DNA of 13,121 bases, taken from a bacterium (lineage in GTDB: Bacteria > Bacillota > Negativicutes > Acidaminococcales > Acidaminococcaceae). Under the pieces are notes generated by a model, which saw nothing but the letters and a program-made list of their open reading frames with translations, searched no databases and was not told where the DNA came from. Where the stretch lies: contig SFRS01000032.1 of assembly GCA_004562175.1 (NCBI GenBank), positions 1-13,121 of the forward strand, written 5' to 3'. The translations under genes and the position numbers were made by a program. Positions 6,074-13,121 of this stretch are shown one piece after another (position 1 is the stretch's first letter; each line of letters starts with the position of its first letter).

Positions 6074-6916
6074 TCAACAGGTGTTCTCTTTATAAAGTCC
6101 ACGCAAAAGGGCAATTTCCTTCGCGTAGCCATCTAATTCGTTAGGAGTTTCCAGATAAAAGGGCAGCAGTCGTAGCTGCGGGTGGTTAGTCACCGCGGAC
6201 AGGGCCGCAAGACCAATATTCCCCTCCCCAATGCAGGCGTGGCGATCCTTGTGACTGCCCAAGGGATTTTTACTATCGTTAATATGAATGGCTCGCAGCT
6301 TGCTCAGCCCCACAATTCTATCGAATTGCTCCAGCACGCCCTCCAAGTCATTGACAATATCATAGCCACCGTCAAAAACATGGCAGGTATCGAGGCACAC
6401 GCCCATTTTTTCGTTGAGCTGTACCTTGTCCAAAATAGCAGCCAGCTCCTCAAAGCTGCGTCCCACCTCGCTGCCCTTGCCGGCCATAGTTTCCAGCAGC
6501 ACCGTGGTGTGCATTTCTTTGTAAAGCACCTCGTTGAGCATAGCGGCAATTTTGGCAATGCCCACCTCGCTGCCCTGCTTCACGTGGCTGCCGGGATGAA
6601 AATTGTACATATTCCCCGGCACACATTCCAGCATGGCCAAATCGCCTTCCATAACCATGCGTGCAAAGTCGATGAGGTGCTCTTCGGCAGCGCAGGGATT
6701 CATGGTATAGGGCGCGTGGGCCAAAAGAGGCGCAAAGCTGTGCTCCGCACAAAGCTCGCGCAGGGCCCTTGCATCCTCGGCATCCACCGCCTTGGCCTTG
6801 CCACCGCGAGGGTTGCGGGTGAAAAATTGAAAGGTGTCCGCACCGATGGACAGGGCTGTTTTACCCATGGCCAGAAAGCCTTTTGTTGATGATAAATGGC
6901 AGCCTATATGTAACAT
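6074..6916 (-). CDS. nfo: Deoxyribonuclease IV (AP endonuclease)
   Basis: Base-excision repair enzyme that cuts the phosphodiester 5' of abasic sites and trims blocked 3' ends; a TIM barrel with three zinc ions. 280 residues, the usual length. All nine expected metal ligands are present: H67 (HAPY), H107 (NFHPGSH), E142 ([11 protein letters not shown]), D176 and H179 (CLDTCHVF), H211 (HINDSK), D224 and H226 (DRH), E256 (LETPNE). The N-terminal [14 protein letters not shown] is typical. The start is set by AGGAG nine bases upstream. Single-gene unit with its own promoter, convergent with the tRNA. No terminator is seen between its stop and the tRNA. Confidence 0.97.
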   Translation of the reverse strand: MLHIGCHLSSTKGFLAMGKTALSIGADTFQFFTRNPRGGKAKAVDAEDARALRELCAEHSFAPLLAHAPYTMNPCAAEEHLIDFARMVMEGDLAMLECVPGNMYNFHPGSHVKQGSEVGIAKIAAMLNEVLYKEMHTTVLLETMAGKGSEVGRSFEELAAILDKVQLNEKMGVCLDTCHVFDGGYDIVNDLEGVLEQFDRIVGLSKLRAIHINDSKNPLGSHKDRHACIGEGNIGLAALSAVTNHPQLRLLPFYLETPNELDGYAKEIALLRGLYKENTC

Positions 6917-6951
6917 TGTTCAACACTCCTAATAGTTGTAGTTTTAGCATC

Positions 6952-6980
6952 ATTATATACTCAAGCTTCAGCCTCAGCAA
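6952..6980 (-). promoter_or_regulatory. Promoter of nfo
   Basis: Minus strand TTGCTG (6980-6975), 17-bp spacer, TATAAT (6957-6952), predicted start near 6945, about 30 bases before the ATG. No damage-response operator was recognised. Confidence 0.75.
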
Positions 6981-7087
6981 GGAAACTGTTCATAGTAAAA
7001 AAACAAGCTGTTTGTCTCTTGAAAAATGTTGGATTTATACTTGTGTTTGCATAATCTATAAATTATGAAAAAATTATGTAATTATAG

Positions 7088-7117
7088 TTGACTAAATTTG
7101 ACTTTTTCTGATATAGT
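7088..7117 (+). promoter_or_regulatory. Promoter of the SatP-family gene
   Basis: TTGACT (7088-7093), 18-bp spacer, TATAGT (7112-7117), predicted start near 7124. An imperfect dyad (TGGAT 7117-7121 with ATCCA 7145-7149; ACGG 7127-7130 with CCGT 7140-7143, around GTATAC) covers the start site and could be an operator or a 5' RNA hairpin. Confidence 0.75.
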
Positions 7118-7167
7118 GGATGCATAACGGTGTATACAGCCGTAATCCATTATAAAGGAGGCGTATT

Positions 7168-7788
7168 ATGAGTACCAACAACTCAACGCAACATGTTCAA
7201 CTTTCTTTAGCTGACCCCACTCCGCTGGGTCTGTTCGGCCTTGCAGTAGTCACGATGGTGGCCTCTGCACAAAAAATGGGAATCGTTTCCGATGTATCCT
7301 GGGTGCTGCCCTGGGCTCTGTTCTGCGGTTCCTTTGCCCAAATTTTAGCGGGCATTCTCGATTATTGCCACAAGAATATTTTTGGTGGCACCATTTTCTG
7401 CGCTTTTGGCTTCTTCTGGTCCGCTGTCGGTATGAGCTGGATGATTAAAGGAGGCACCTTTGGCGCTGCTCTTGCTGCGGGAGTTGATGCAAAAGCAATA
7501 GGCTTCGCATTCTTTGCGTATTTCCTTTTTGCTTGTATTGGTACCATTGCTGCATCCTCTGCCAACCTATTCCTCTTTACTGATATGGTATTGATTGACG
7601 TGCTTTTGATTTGCCTTGCTCTGGATGCTTGGGGCATCGGCGGTCATGCTCCCCATGCTATTGCTGCTTATGCAGAAATGAGCATCGCTTTCCTGTCCCT
7701 GTATGGCGCGGGCGCATCCTTCCTGAATAATTTCTACGGTCGCACCTTCTGGCCCGTGGGAGCGCCTGTCAATAATTGGAAGCAATAA
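7168..7788 (+). CDS. satP: Acetate/succinate channel, AceTr (GPR1/FUN34/YaaH, SatP) family
   Basis: Inner-membrane transporter for small carboxylates (acetate and succinate in the characterised E. coli member). 206 residues and about six hydrophobic helices, matching family size. The signature NPAPLGL appears here as DPTPLGLFGLAVVT (16-29), with Asp for Asn and Thr for Ala. Other family blocks: GSFAQILAGILDYCHKNIFG (54-73), CAFGFFWSAVGMSW (78-91) and the C-terminal FYGRTFWPVGAP (189-200). The start is set by AAAGGAGG six bases before the ATG. Monocistronic, with its own promoter and a terminator shared with ppk. The substrate cannot be read from sequence; in a succinate- or acetate-handling anaerobe either is plausible. 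The symbol follows the E. coli name by family resemblance. Confidence 0.92.
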   Translation: MSTNNSTQHVQLSLADPTPLGLFGLAVVTMVASAQKMGIVSDVSWVLPWALFCGSFAQILAGILDYCHKNIFGGTIFCAFGFFWSAVGMSWMIKGGTFGAALAAGVDAKAIGFAFFAYFLFACIGTIAASSANLFLFTDMVLIDVLLICLALDAWGIGGHAPHAIAAYAEMSIAFLSLYGAGASFLNNFYGRTFWPVGAPVNNWKQ

Positions 7789-7809
7789 TATTTTTATAAA
7801 AACTAAAAC

Positions 7810-7848
7810 AAGCCCAGTCTCTACTCTCAGGGACTGGGCTTAATTTTT
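7810..7848. terminator. Bidirectional terminator between satP and ppk
   Basis: AAGCCCAGTC/GACTGGGCTT (10 bp, extendable by a G-U and a C-G pair). On the plus strand it is followed by AATTTTT for satP; on the minus strand by GTTTTAGTTTTT for ppk, whose stop codon lies at 7847-7849. Convergent genes share it. Confidence 0.88.
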
Positions 7849-9949
7849 ATCTTCTGCTGAACACAGGCTGCAAGCGCTGCTCCATGGGCAGCTTGTCCCC
7901 TGTCACGGCCAGCTGAGCCATTTCATAGAGCGCTGCCTGAGCGCTGACAGGCTCCAGCTTGTTATGCACCCGGCGATAGGTGCCGTTGGATTGCATCATG
8001 TGGGCGCCCACATTGTCCCGCAAATACAAATCTAAAAGGTCCTTGATGCGGCGAATATGCTCCTCCGTTTCCACGGGGAAGAAAAGCTCCACGCGGTCGT
8101 TCAAATTGCGGGGCATCCAGTCGGCGCTGGAAAGATACAGCTGCTCCTCGCCGCCATTGGCGAACCAGAAGATGCGGCTGTGCTCCAATTGGCGACCCAC
8201 GATGCTGCGCACCGTGATATTCTCGCTGATGCCCTCGATGCCCGTGCGCAGGCCACAAATGCCGCGCACAATCAAATCGATGTGCACGCCCGCAGCAGAA
8301 GCCTCGTACAGCTTTTGAATCACGGGGTAGTCGATGAGGGAGTTCATCTTGGCAATGATATGCCCCTCCTTGCCCATGTTCACCATGTTGATTTCGTTGT
8401 TAATCAAGGAATAAATCTTCTCCCGCAGGCCCAAGGGTGCCATGACCAGCTTGTTCCACACCGGGGGCTCGCCGTAGCCGCTGAGCAAATTGAAGAAGGC
8501 GGAAGCATCAATGCCGAACTCATCGTTGGCGGTCATGAGGCCAAGGTCCGTGTACAGCTTAGCGGTGCTGTCGTTGTAGTTGCCCGTGCCCAGATGCACA
8601 TAACGCTTGATGCCGTTGTACTCCTTACGCACAATGAGGATGATTTTGGCGTGGGTCTTGAGGCCTACGAGGCCGTAAATTACATGGCAGCCAGCCTTTT
8701 CCAGGCGGCGGGCCCACAAAATATTGTTCTCCTCGTCAAAGCGCGCCTTCAGCTCCACAAGCACCGTGACCTGCTTGCCGTTTTCCGCAGCGCGGGCCAA
8801 AGCCGCCACGATGGGGCTGTTGCCGCTGACGCGGTACAAGGTCTGCTTGATGGCCAAAACCTGCGGGTCGTCGGCAGCGTCGCTGACCAGCTTCACCACC
8901 GGGTCGAAGCTTTCGTAGGGGTGGTGCAGAAGGATGTCATTTTGACGGATGGCAGAGAACAAATCGCTGTCGTCGGGCAGCTCCAAGGGGCGTTGGGGCA
9001 CAAAGGGCTCGTGGAGCCAGGGCCACATGCCCTTGAGGCCGGTGAATTTGAAGAAGCAGGTGGGGTCCAAGGGGCCATTGATCTCGTAGATTTCCAAGTC
9101 GCTCACGTCTAGGTTTTCTTCCAAGAATTTTTTGATGCGACTGTTGTTGGTCTTGAAGATTTCCAAGCGCACCGCTGCGCCACGCTTACGCTTGCGCAAC
9201 GATTCCTCCACCTCCTTCAGCAGGTCCACGCTGTCCTCTTCCTCCAAATCGAGGTCGCTGTCGCGGGTCACCCTGAAGGGCACCACGTCCAAAATTTGGC
9301 AGCCCTTGAAAAGGTCCTGGCAGTGGCTGGCGATAATGTCCTCCAAGAACACGAAGGTGCGTTTTTCTTCAGGAGGAATTTCCAAAATGCGGTCCAAAAC
9401 AGAAGGCACCTGGATGAGGCCCATGCTGTGCTCGCCGTCAGATTTGATCAGCTCCACCGCTAGATTCTGGGTCTTGTTAGCCAAGAAGGGAAAGGGTCTC
9501 GAAGCATCCACGGCCATAGGCGTCAAAACGGGATAAATCACCTCGCGGTAATATTCCTCCAGCCAATCCTTGCCCATGTCGGTGAGATTTTCTACACGAC
9601 GGAAGTGCAAGCCCACCGCGTCCATCTCGCCCAAAAGAGCCATCAAATATTTGGTTTGGGTACGAATTTGCTCATGGGCCGACTCGGCAATGGCCTCCAG
9701 CTGGTCCCTCACGGAAAGTCCCGCTGCATCCAGCTTTTCCACGCCGTTGTCCAGGCTATTCCACAGGCCTGCCACGCGCACCATGAAAAATTCGTCCAGA
9801 TTGGAGGCGGAAATGGCGATGAACTTCAGCCTTTCTAAGAGGGGCGCCTCCTTGAACATGGCCTCCTTCAAAACACGCAGGTTGAATTTCAGCCAGCTCA
9901 GCTCGCGATTATAAAAATATTCCGGTTTATTTAATTCTAGCTTTTTCAT
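7847..9949 (-). CDS. ppk1: Polyphosphate kinase 1
   Basis: Reversible transfer of the ATP gamma-phosphate onto inorganic polyphosphate; usually membrane-associated. 700 residues, the normal length. Domains: N-terminal YFYNRELSWLKFN (11-23) and SNLDEFFMVRVAG (49-61), then the head domain, then two phospholipase-D-like catalytic domains. The autophosphorylated histidine is H433 in LKTHAK (E. coli H435) and the second catalytic histidine is H590 in LEHSRIFWFANGG (E. coli H592). YVHLGTGNYND (450-460) and ADWMPRNLNDRVE (609-621) are also conserved. Its ATG overlaps the stop of the upstream Ppx-like gene (TAATG) and only a weak GGGTGG precedes it, so translation is probably coupled to that gene. 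It ends at the shared terminator. Confidence 0.97.
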   Translation of the reverse strand: MKKLELNKPEYFYNRELSWLKFNLRVLKEAMFKEAPLLERLKFIAISASNLDEFFMVRVAGLWNSLDNGVEKLDAAGLSVRDQLEAIAESAHEQIRTQTKYLMALLGEMDAVGLHFRRVENLTDMGKDWLEEYYREVIYPVLTPMAVDASRPFPFLANKTQNLAVELIKSDGEHSMGLIQVPSVLDRILEIPPEEKRTFVFLEDIIASHCQDLFKGCQILDVVPFRVTRDSDLDLEEEDSVDLLKEVEESLRKRKRGAAVRLEIFKTNNSRIKKFLEENLDVSDLEIYEINGPLDPTCFFKFTGLKGMWPWLHEPFVPQRPLELPDDSDLFSAIRQNDILLHHPYESFDPVVKLVSDAADDPQVLAIKQTLYRVSGNSPIVAALARAAENGKQVTVLVELKARFDEENNILWARRLEKAGCHVIYGLVGLKTHAKIILIVRKEYNGIKRYVHLGTGNYNDSTAKLYTDLGLMTANDEFGIDASAFFNLLSGYGEPPVWNKLVMAPLGLREKIYSLINNEINMVNMGKEGHIIAKMNSLIDYPVIQKLYEASAAGVHIDLIVRGICGLRTGIEGISENITVRSIVGRQLEHSRIFWFANGGEEQLYLSSADWMPRNLNDRVELFFPVETEEHIRRIKDLLDLYLRDNVGAHMMQSNGTYRRVHNKLEPVSAQAALYEMAQLAVTGDKLPMEQRLQPVFSRR

Positions 9950-11499
9950 TATTTATCCACCCGTTCCAAAATCGGTTTAATACCATAAACCTCCTCGAAG
10001 AAGGAGGACTTGTCCTCAAAGGTCCACATTTCCAAGGCCAAATCTGTTTTGCTCACGGCCTGAATCTTCAGCTTGTTATCCTTCAAGGTCACGCTGCAGC
10101 TGCGAATCTTTTGCAGATAGCTGCGGTCCAGAGCATCTGCCAAACGCACGATGGCAGCCAGCTTGGCCACCAGCGCCACCATGTCCCTGGGCACATAGGG
10201 TGCCTCCGGCTTGCTCTGGTCAAAAAGCCTGTTGGCGTGGTAATAGGACGCCAAAGCCACAATGCGCTTTTCCCTGTCGCTCAGTCCCAAAATATCCGTG
10301 GAGCAAATCAGCTGATAGGAATACAGGGAATGGCTGCGCATGCAGATATATTTACCAATGTCGTGGAGAATGCAGGTCGCTCTGAGCAAGAGGCGCTCAT
10401 ACTCGCCCATGCTGTAATTTTTGGCAATGGCCTCGAAAATGGTCACCGCCAAGCGCTCCACCTGTTGGACGTGATGCTTGTCATACAAATAACGCTGGCC
10501 GATGCAATGGAAAAGGCTGATGAGCTCCTGCTCCCATTCCTTGCACAAGGCTAAATTGGTTTTGCGACCAATGTGCAAAAGCTGCATGCCATCGATGAAG
10601 CTGTCCCCGGTGATGACGATTTCTTGGGCCGGCAAAAGGTGCAGCAGCTGCTCGTAGAGGAGCACCGTGGGCAAGGCCAGCTCCGCCACATGCTCCGGAA
10701 TGTGATAGGCACTGATGAGCTGGGGCAAATTCATGCGCCGCATTTTGGCAAAGAAGCTGTGGAAATCCTCCGCCTTGATGCGATGGACCAGCTGCTCCTC
10801 GTCCAAGCCCAGCATGCGCAGCAAAAGCTCCGTTTCTGTGCCGGACAGCACCAAATATTGCACGCTGCTTTGCTGCAGCTGTTGGCGCACAGGCCCGATG
10901 GTGCTGCTCAAAAATTCCGTCAACGCTTTATTAAAATGGATGCTCTCCCGGCGGTTGCGGACAAAGCTTTCCTTGATGCGGATGATGCCCACGTGGAAGT
11001 TTTCTTGGTAACGGATTTGCTCGTCCTGCACCAAGGTGACGCCAAGGCCGCCGCTGGAAATATCCATCATCAGCATGCCCTCCCGCTCACTGGAGATTTT
11101 GGCATTCTTCAGTGTTTGGCGGATGGCCACGAACTTAGTATAAATTTCCTTGGGCATGTCCACGACCTCGACCTCAAGGCCGGTTTTGCTATAAATCTGG
11201 TCCAAGAGGAAGATTTGGTTGCTGGCCTCGCGCACGGCGGTGGTAGCCTGCAGCTTGTATTCCTCCACACCGTACTCCACCATGAGGCGTTTAAAGCCCT
11301 GCAAAATCTCACAGATTTCTGATACCAGCTCAAAGGGAATGATTTTATTTTTAAAGGTTGCCTCACCTAGGCGTATCCGTCTACTAACGCGCTCGATGAC
11401 CTTGTATTTATCAAGATTGCGATACTCTGTGATCTGCATACTGATCTTTTCAGAGCCTAGATGAATGGCGGCGAAGGTAGTATGTGTTTTTCGTTTCAT
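9949..11499 (-). CDS. Degenerate Ppx/GppA-like protein with C-terminal HD domain
   Basis: 516 residues. The N-terminal half follows the exopolyphosphatase/GppA actin-like fold: FAAIHLGSEKISM (9-21) where active members have AxIDxGSNS, QATTAVREASN (84-94, family ATxAxRxAxN), VVDMPKEIY (112-120) where active members have SGxxEA, and MMDISSGGLGVTLV (144-157) in place of DxGGGSxE. Thus the nucleotide/phosphate loops are altered. The C-terminal half is an HD domain with its residues kept: HHVQQVERLA (342-351), ILHDIGKYI (377-385), H390, YYHANR (419-424), RLADALDRS (452-460). Start 11499 is preferred over 11580 because GGAGG lies eight bases upstream. It is translationally coupled to ppk1, suggesting a sensor or regulator of polyphosphate synthesis; weak hydrolase activity is not excluded. 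Confidence 0.85.
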   Translation of the reverse strand: MKRKTHTTFAAIHLGSEKISMQITEYRNLDKYKVIERVSRRIRLGEATFKNKIIPFELVSEICEILQGFKRLMVEYGVEEYKLQATTAVREASNQIFLLDQIYSKTGLEVEVVDMPKEIYTKFVAIRQTLKNAKISSEREGMLMMDISSGGLGVTLVQDEQIRYQENFHVGIIRIKESFVRNRRESIHFNKALTEFLSSTIGPVRQQLQQSSVQYLVLSGTETELLLRMLGLDEEQLVHRIKAEDFHSFFAKMRRMNLPQLISAYHIPEHVAELALPTVLLYEQLLHLLPAQEIVITGDSFIDGMQLLHIGRKTNLALCKEWEQELISLFHCIGQRYLYDKHHVQQVERLAVTIFEAIAKNYSMGEYERLLLRATCILHDIGKYICMRSHSLYSYQLICSTDILGLSDREKRIVALASYYHANRLFDQSKPEAPYVPRDMVALVAKLAAIVRLADALDRSYLQKIRSCSVTLKDNKLKIQAVSKTDLALEMWTFEDKSSFFEEVYGIKPILERVDK

Positions 11500-11527
11500 G
11501 TGCAGCGCCTCCAAACTAATTATATAT

Positions 11528-11533
11528 ATTATA
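11528..11533 (-). promoter_or_regulatory. Probable -10 of the ppx-like/ppk1 operon
   Basis: Minus strand TATAAT (11533-11528) about 29 bases before the ATG; the -35 region 17 bases upstream (GGACTT) is poor, which would suit an activated promoter. Seen at low strength. Confidence 0.4.
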
Positions 11534-11551
11534 TTCTGTTTCCCTCGCAAA

Positions 11552-11613
11552 AGTCCTGCGTCCTTACATAAATTTGACAATTTTACAAGGATTTTAAGTT
11601 ACAACGCAGGATT
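11552..11613. repeat. Nested inverted repeats in the divergent ppx region
   Basis: TCCTGCGT (11554-11561) and ACGCAGGA (11604-11611) form a perfect 8-bp dyad, extendable outward by a G-T mismatch and an A-T pair, around a 42-base interior. The interior holds an imperfect dyad, CCTTACATAAATTT against AATTTTACAAGG, and four TTACA/TGACA-like motifs (11564, 11575, 11583, 11599) on the plus strand. It lies between the two oppositely directed Ppx-family genes and could be a shared operator. No clear promoter for the plus-strand gene was found; TTGACA (11574-11579) lacks a matching -10. Confidence 0.5.
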
Positions 11614-11673
11614 TTTGGCTTTTGTGGGTAATATATACATTAGTAATGTGGAGTTACTTGGAGGAAGAGGAAA

Positions 11674-13121
11674 ATGCAGAGAATAGCGATCATAGATATT
11701 GGCTCTAACTCGGCGCGCCTTGTTATCAGTCATATCTACAAAAACGGGGCCTATAACATGGTCTATAATCAGAAGGAAGCTCTGCGCTTGAGCCAAAAGG
11801 TGGACGGACAGAATTTGCTGACCGAGGAGGCCTTCGCCAGCACCATCGACACCATGCGCAGCTTCGCCCATATGTGCAAGATTTATCAGGCGGACAAAAC
11901 TATCGCTGTGGCCACGGCGGCCATTCGCAACGCTGCCAACGGTGCAGATTTGGTGGCCAAGGTGGCGGAGCAGACGGGCATCCAGCTGCACATTATTTCC
12001 GGCAAAACGGAGGCCTATATCAGCTACTTGGGCGTTATTAATACCTTGGACGTGAAGAATGGTATTATTTTCGACCTTGGCGGCGGCAGCACGGAGCTGA
12101 TTTTGTTCAAGAACCGCAAGATTTTGGAGAGCGTTTCCCTGCCCTTGGGCGCGGTGAATACCACTGGCATGTTCAATATTCGCAATGAAATGCCTGCCAA
12201 TGTTTATAATGATTTAAACGCCTTTATCATGAGCCGCTTGAACCAATACCCCTGGCTCAAGCAGAACAATCTGCCCCTCATCGGCGTTGGCGGCACGGCC
12301 CGTACTGTGGCCAAGATTATTCAACGAGCGAAAAAATATCCTGCTGTGAAGATTCACAATTATGCCTATCCCGTGCAAACCTTCCGTAGCTTTTTCAATA
12401 AATTGCGCTTGACCAATCTGGAGCAGCGCAAAAAGATTTCCGGTCTCAGCGCCGAGCGCAGTGATATTATTTTGGCCGGCAGCAGCATTATTAGCTGTCT
12501 TTTAGAGGCCACCGGTGCCAAAAAGCTCATCACCAGCGGATGTGGCCTGCGCGAGGGCCTCTTTTACGATTACTATTCCAAGTCCAATAATGTGCCCCTG
12601 ATTGCCAAGAATATTTTGGAGCGCAGTCGGGAGAACACTTTGCGCCTGTTCGAGTCCGACACGGGGCATGCACGCCACATTACCAAGCTAGCTCTGGCCA
12701 TGTTCGACGGCTGGATGGAGCTGCACAAGGTGCGCAAAAGCTATCGCCGCCTCTTGGAGACCGCTGCCCTCCTCCACGACATCGGTATCACCATCAATTT
12801 TTATAGCCACGCCCGCCACAGCGCCTACATGATTCAAAATGCCAAGCTGTTTGGCCTGACCCACAAGGAGCAAATCATCACCAGTGCTGTTGCCGGTTGG
12901 CATAATGGTGTTTCCAAGAACTACTTCAAGTCCCGCTTTTACAAGGACATGCTCACGGAAAGCAATTGGAAGCTGATTAACAAGCTATCCCTGCTCTTGG
13001 CCTTGGCGGAAAGTCTGGATTATTCCGAAATGCGCATGGTCCACACCCTCACGCCCAGCTTCAACAAAAAGAATGCCCTGCTCACCATTCACGCGGAGCA
13101 TATGCCCACCATCGAAATGCA
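11674..13121 (+). CDS. ppx: Exopolyphosphatase/GppA family phosphatase with HD domain (3' end beyond window)
   Basis: Processive removal of terminal phosphate from polyphosphate, and/or hydrolysis of pppGpp to ppGpp; family members do one or both. 482 codons are visible with no stop. The active-site motifs are canonical: IAIIDIGSNSARLV (4-17), ATAAIRNAAN (80-89), ISGKTEAYISY (108-118, catalytic glutamate E113), IIFDLGGGSTELILF (131-145), GVGGTAR (204-210), SGCGLREGLF (288-297). The C-terminal HD domain has RHITKLAL (334-341), LLHDIG (366-371), H379, H382, AGWHNG (407-412), LALAESLDYS (442-451). Start: GGAGGAAGAGG precedes the ATG. Divergent from the ppx-like/ppk1 operon, so synthesis and breakdown of polyphosphate may be co-regulated. 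Which substrate dominates cannot be told from sequence. Confidence 0.93.
   Translation, partial: MQRIAIIDIGSNSARLVISHIYKNGAYNMVYNQKEALRLSQKVDGQNLLTEEAFASTIDTMRSFAHMCKIYQADKTIAVATAAIRNAANGADLVAKVAEQTGIQLHIISGKTEAYISYLGVINTLDVKNGIIFDLGGGSTELILFKNRKILESVSLPLGAVNTTGMFNIRNEMPANVYNDLNAFIMSRLNQYPWLKQNNLPLIGVGGTARTVAKIIQRAKKYPAVKIHNYAYPVQTFRSFFNKLRLTNLEQRKKISGLSAERSDIILAGSSIISCLLEATGAKKLITSGCGLREGLFYDYYSKSNNVPLIAKNILERSRENTLRLFESDTGHARHITKLALAMFDGWMELHKVRKSYRRLLETAALLHDIGITINFYSHARHSAYMIQNAKLFGLTHKEQIITSAVAGWHNGVSKNYFKSRFYKDMLTESNWKLINKLSLLLALAESLDYSEMRMVHTLTPSFNKKNALLTIHAEHMPTIEM

Noticed and set aside
11500..11580. Upstream in-frame ATG for the Ppx-like protein, adding 27 residues
   Set aside because: The extension covers the -10 box and A/T-rich promoter and the GGAGG site; homology to the Ppx fold begins after the ATG at 11499.
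1..13121. Defence system, CRISPR array, prophage or insertion sequence
   Set aside because: No repeats with regular spacers, transposase, phage or toxin-antitoxin genes were seen; apart from the orphan small gene, the full-length proteins fall into metabolic, repair or polyphosphate families.

Overview
The window looks like part of a chromosome of an anaerobic, Gram-positive-lineage bacterium. Supporting signs are TTGxCA/TATAAT promoters with 17-18 bp spacers, GGAGG-type ribosome binding sites, simple hairpin-plus-U terminators, a type III glutamine synthetase and a single-subunit [FeFe] hydrogenase. The gene mix fits Firmicutes of the Negativicutes type (for example Acidaminococcaceae), but that placement is inference from gene content only.

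Layout. Bases 1-3702 (minus strand) form a nitrogen-assimilation block: type III glutamine synthetase (glnN type), a terminator, then an ammonium transporter that runs off the left edge. The glutamine synthetase has a strong promoter and a leader of about 290 nt. The leader holds stable hairpins, a short reading frame and an intrinsic terminator placed before the start codon, which is the layout of a transcription attenuator. Divergent from it (3877-5331, plus) is a group B-like [FeFe] hydrogenase with its own terminator. Next come a small orphan gene of unknown function (5519-5824), a tRNA-Arg(CCT) gene (5990-6066), a convergent endonuclease IV gene (6074-6916, minus) and a SatP/AceTr-family acetate/succinate channel (7168-7788, plus).

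The right third is polyphosphate metabolism. A degenerate Ppx/GppA-like protein with an intact HD domain (9949-11499, minus) overlaps by one base the start of polyphosphate kinase PPK1 (7847-9949, minus). Divergent from both is a canonical exopolyphosphatase/GppA with an HD domain (11674 to the right edge, plus). The window therefore pairs polyphosphate synthesis with two Ppx-family paralogues, one apparently catalytic and one with altered active-site motifs.

The most unusual item is the glutamine synthetase leader. An 11-codon frame ends in a glutamine codon and stop three bases before the attenuator hairpin, and an alternative pairing could open that hairpin. I could not assign the leader to any riboswitch class I know. 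No CRISPR array, insertion sequence, phage gene or defence system was seen.
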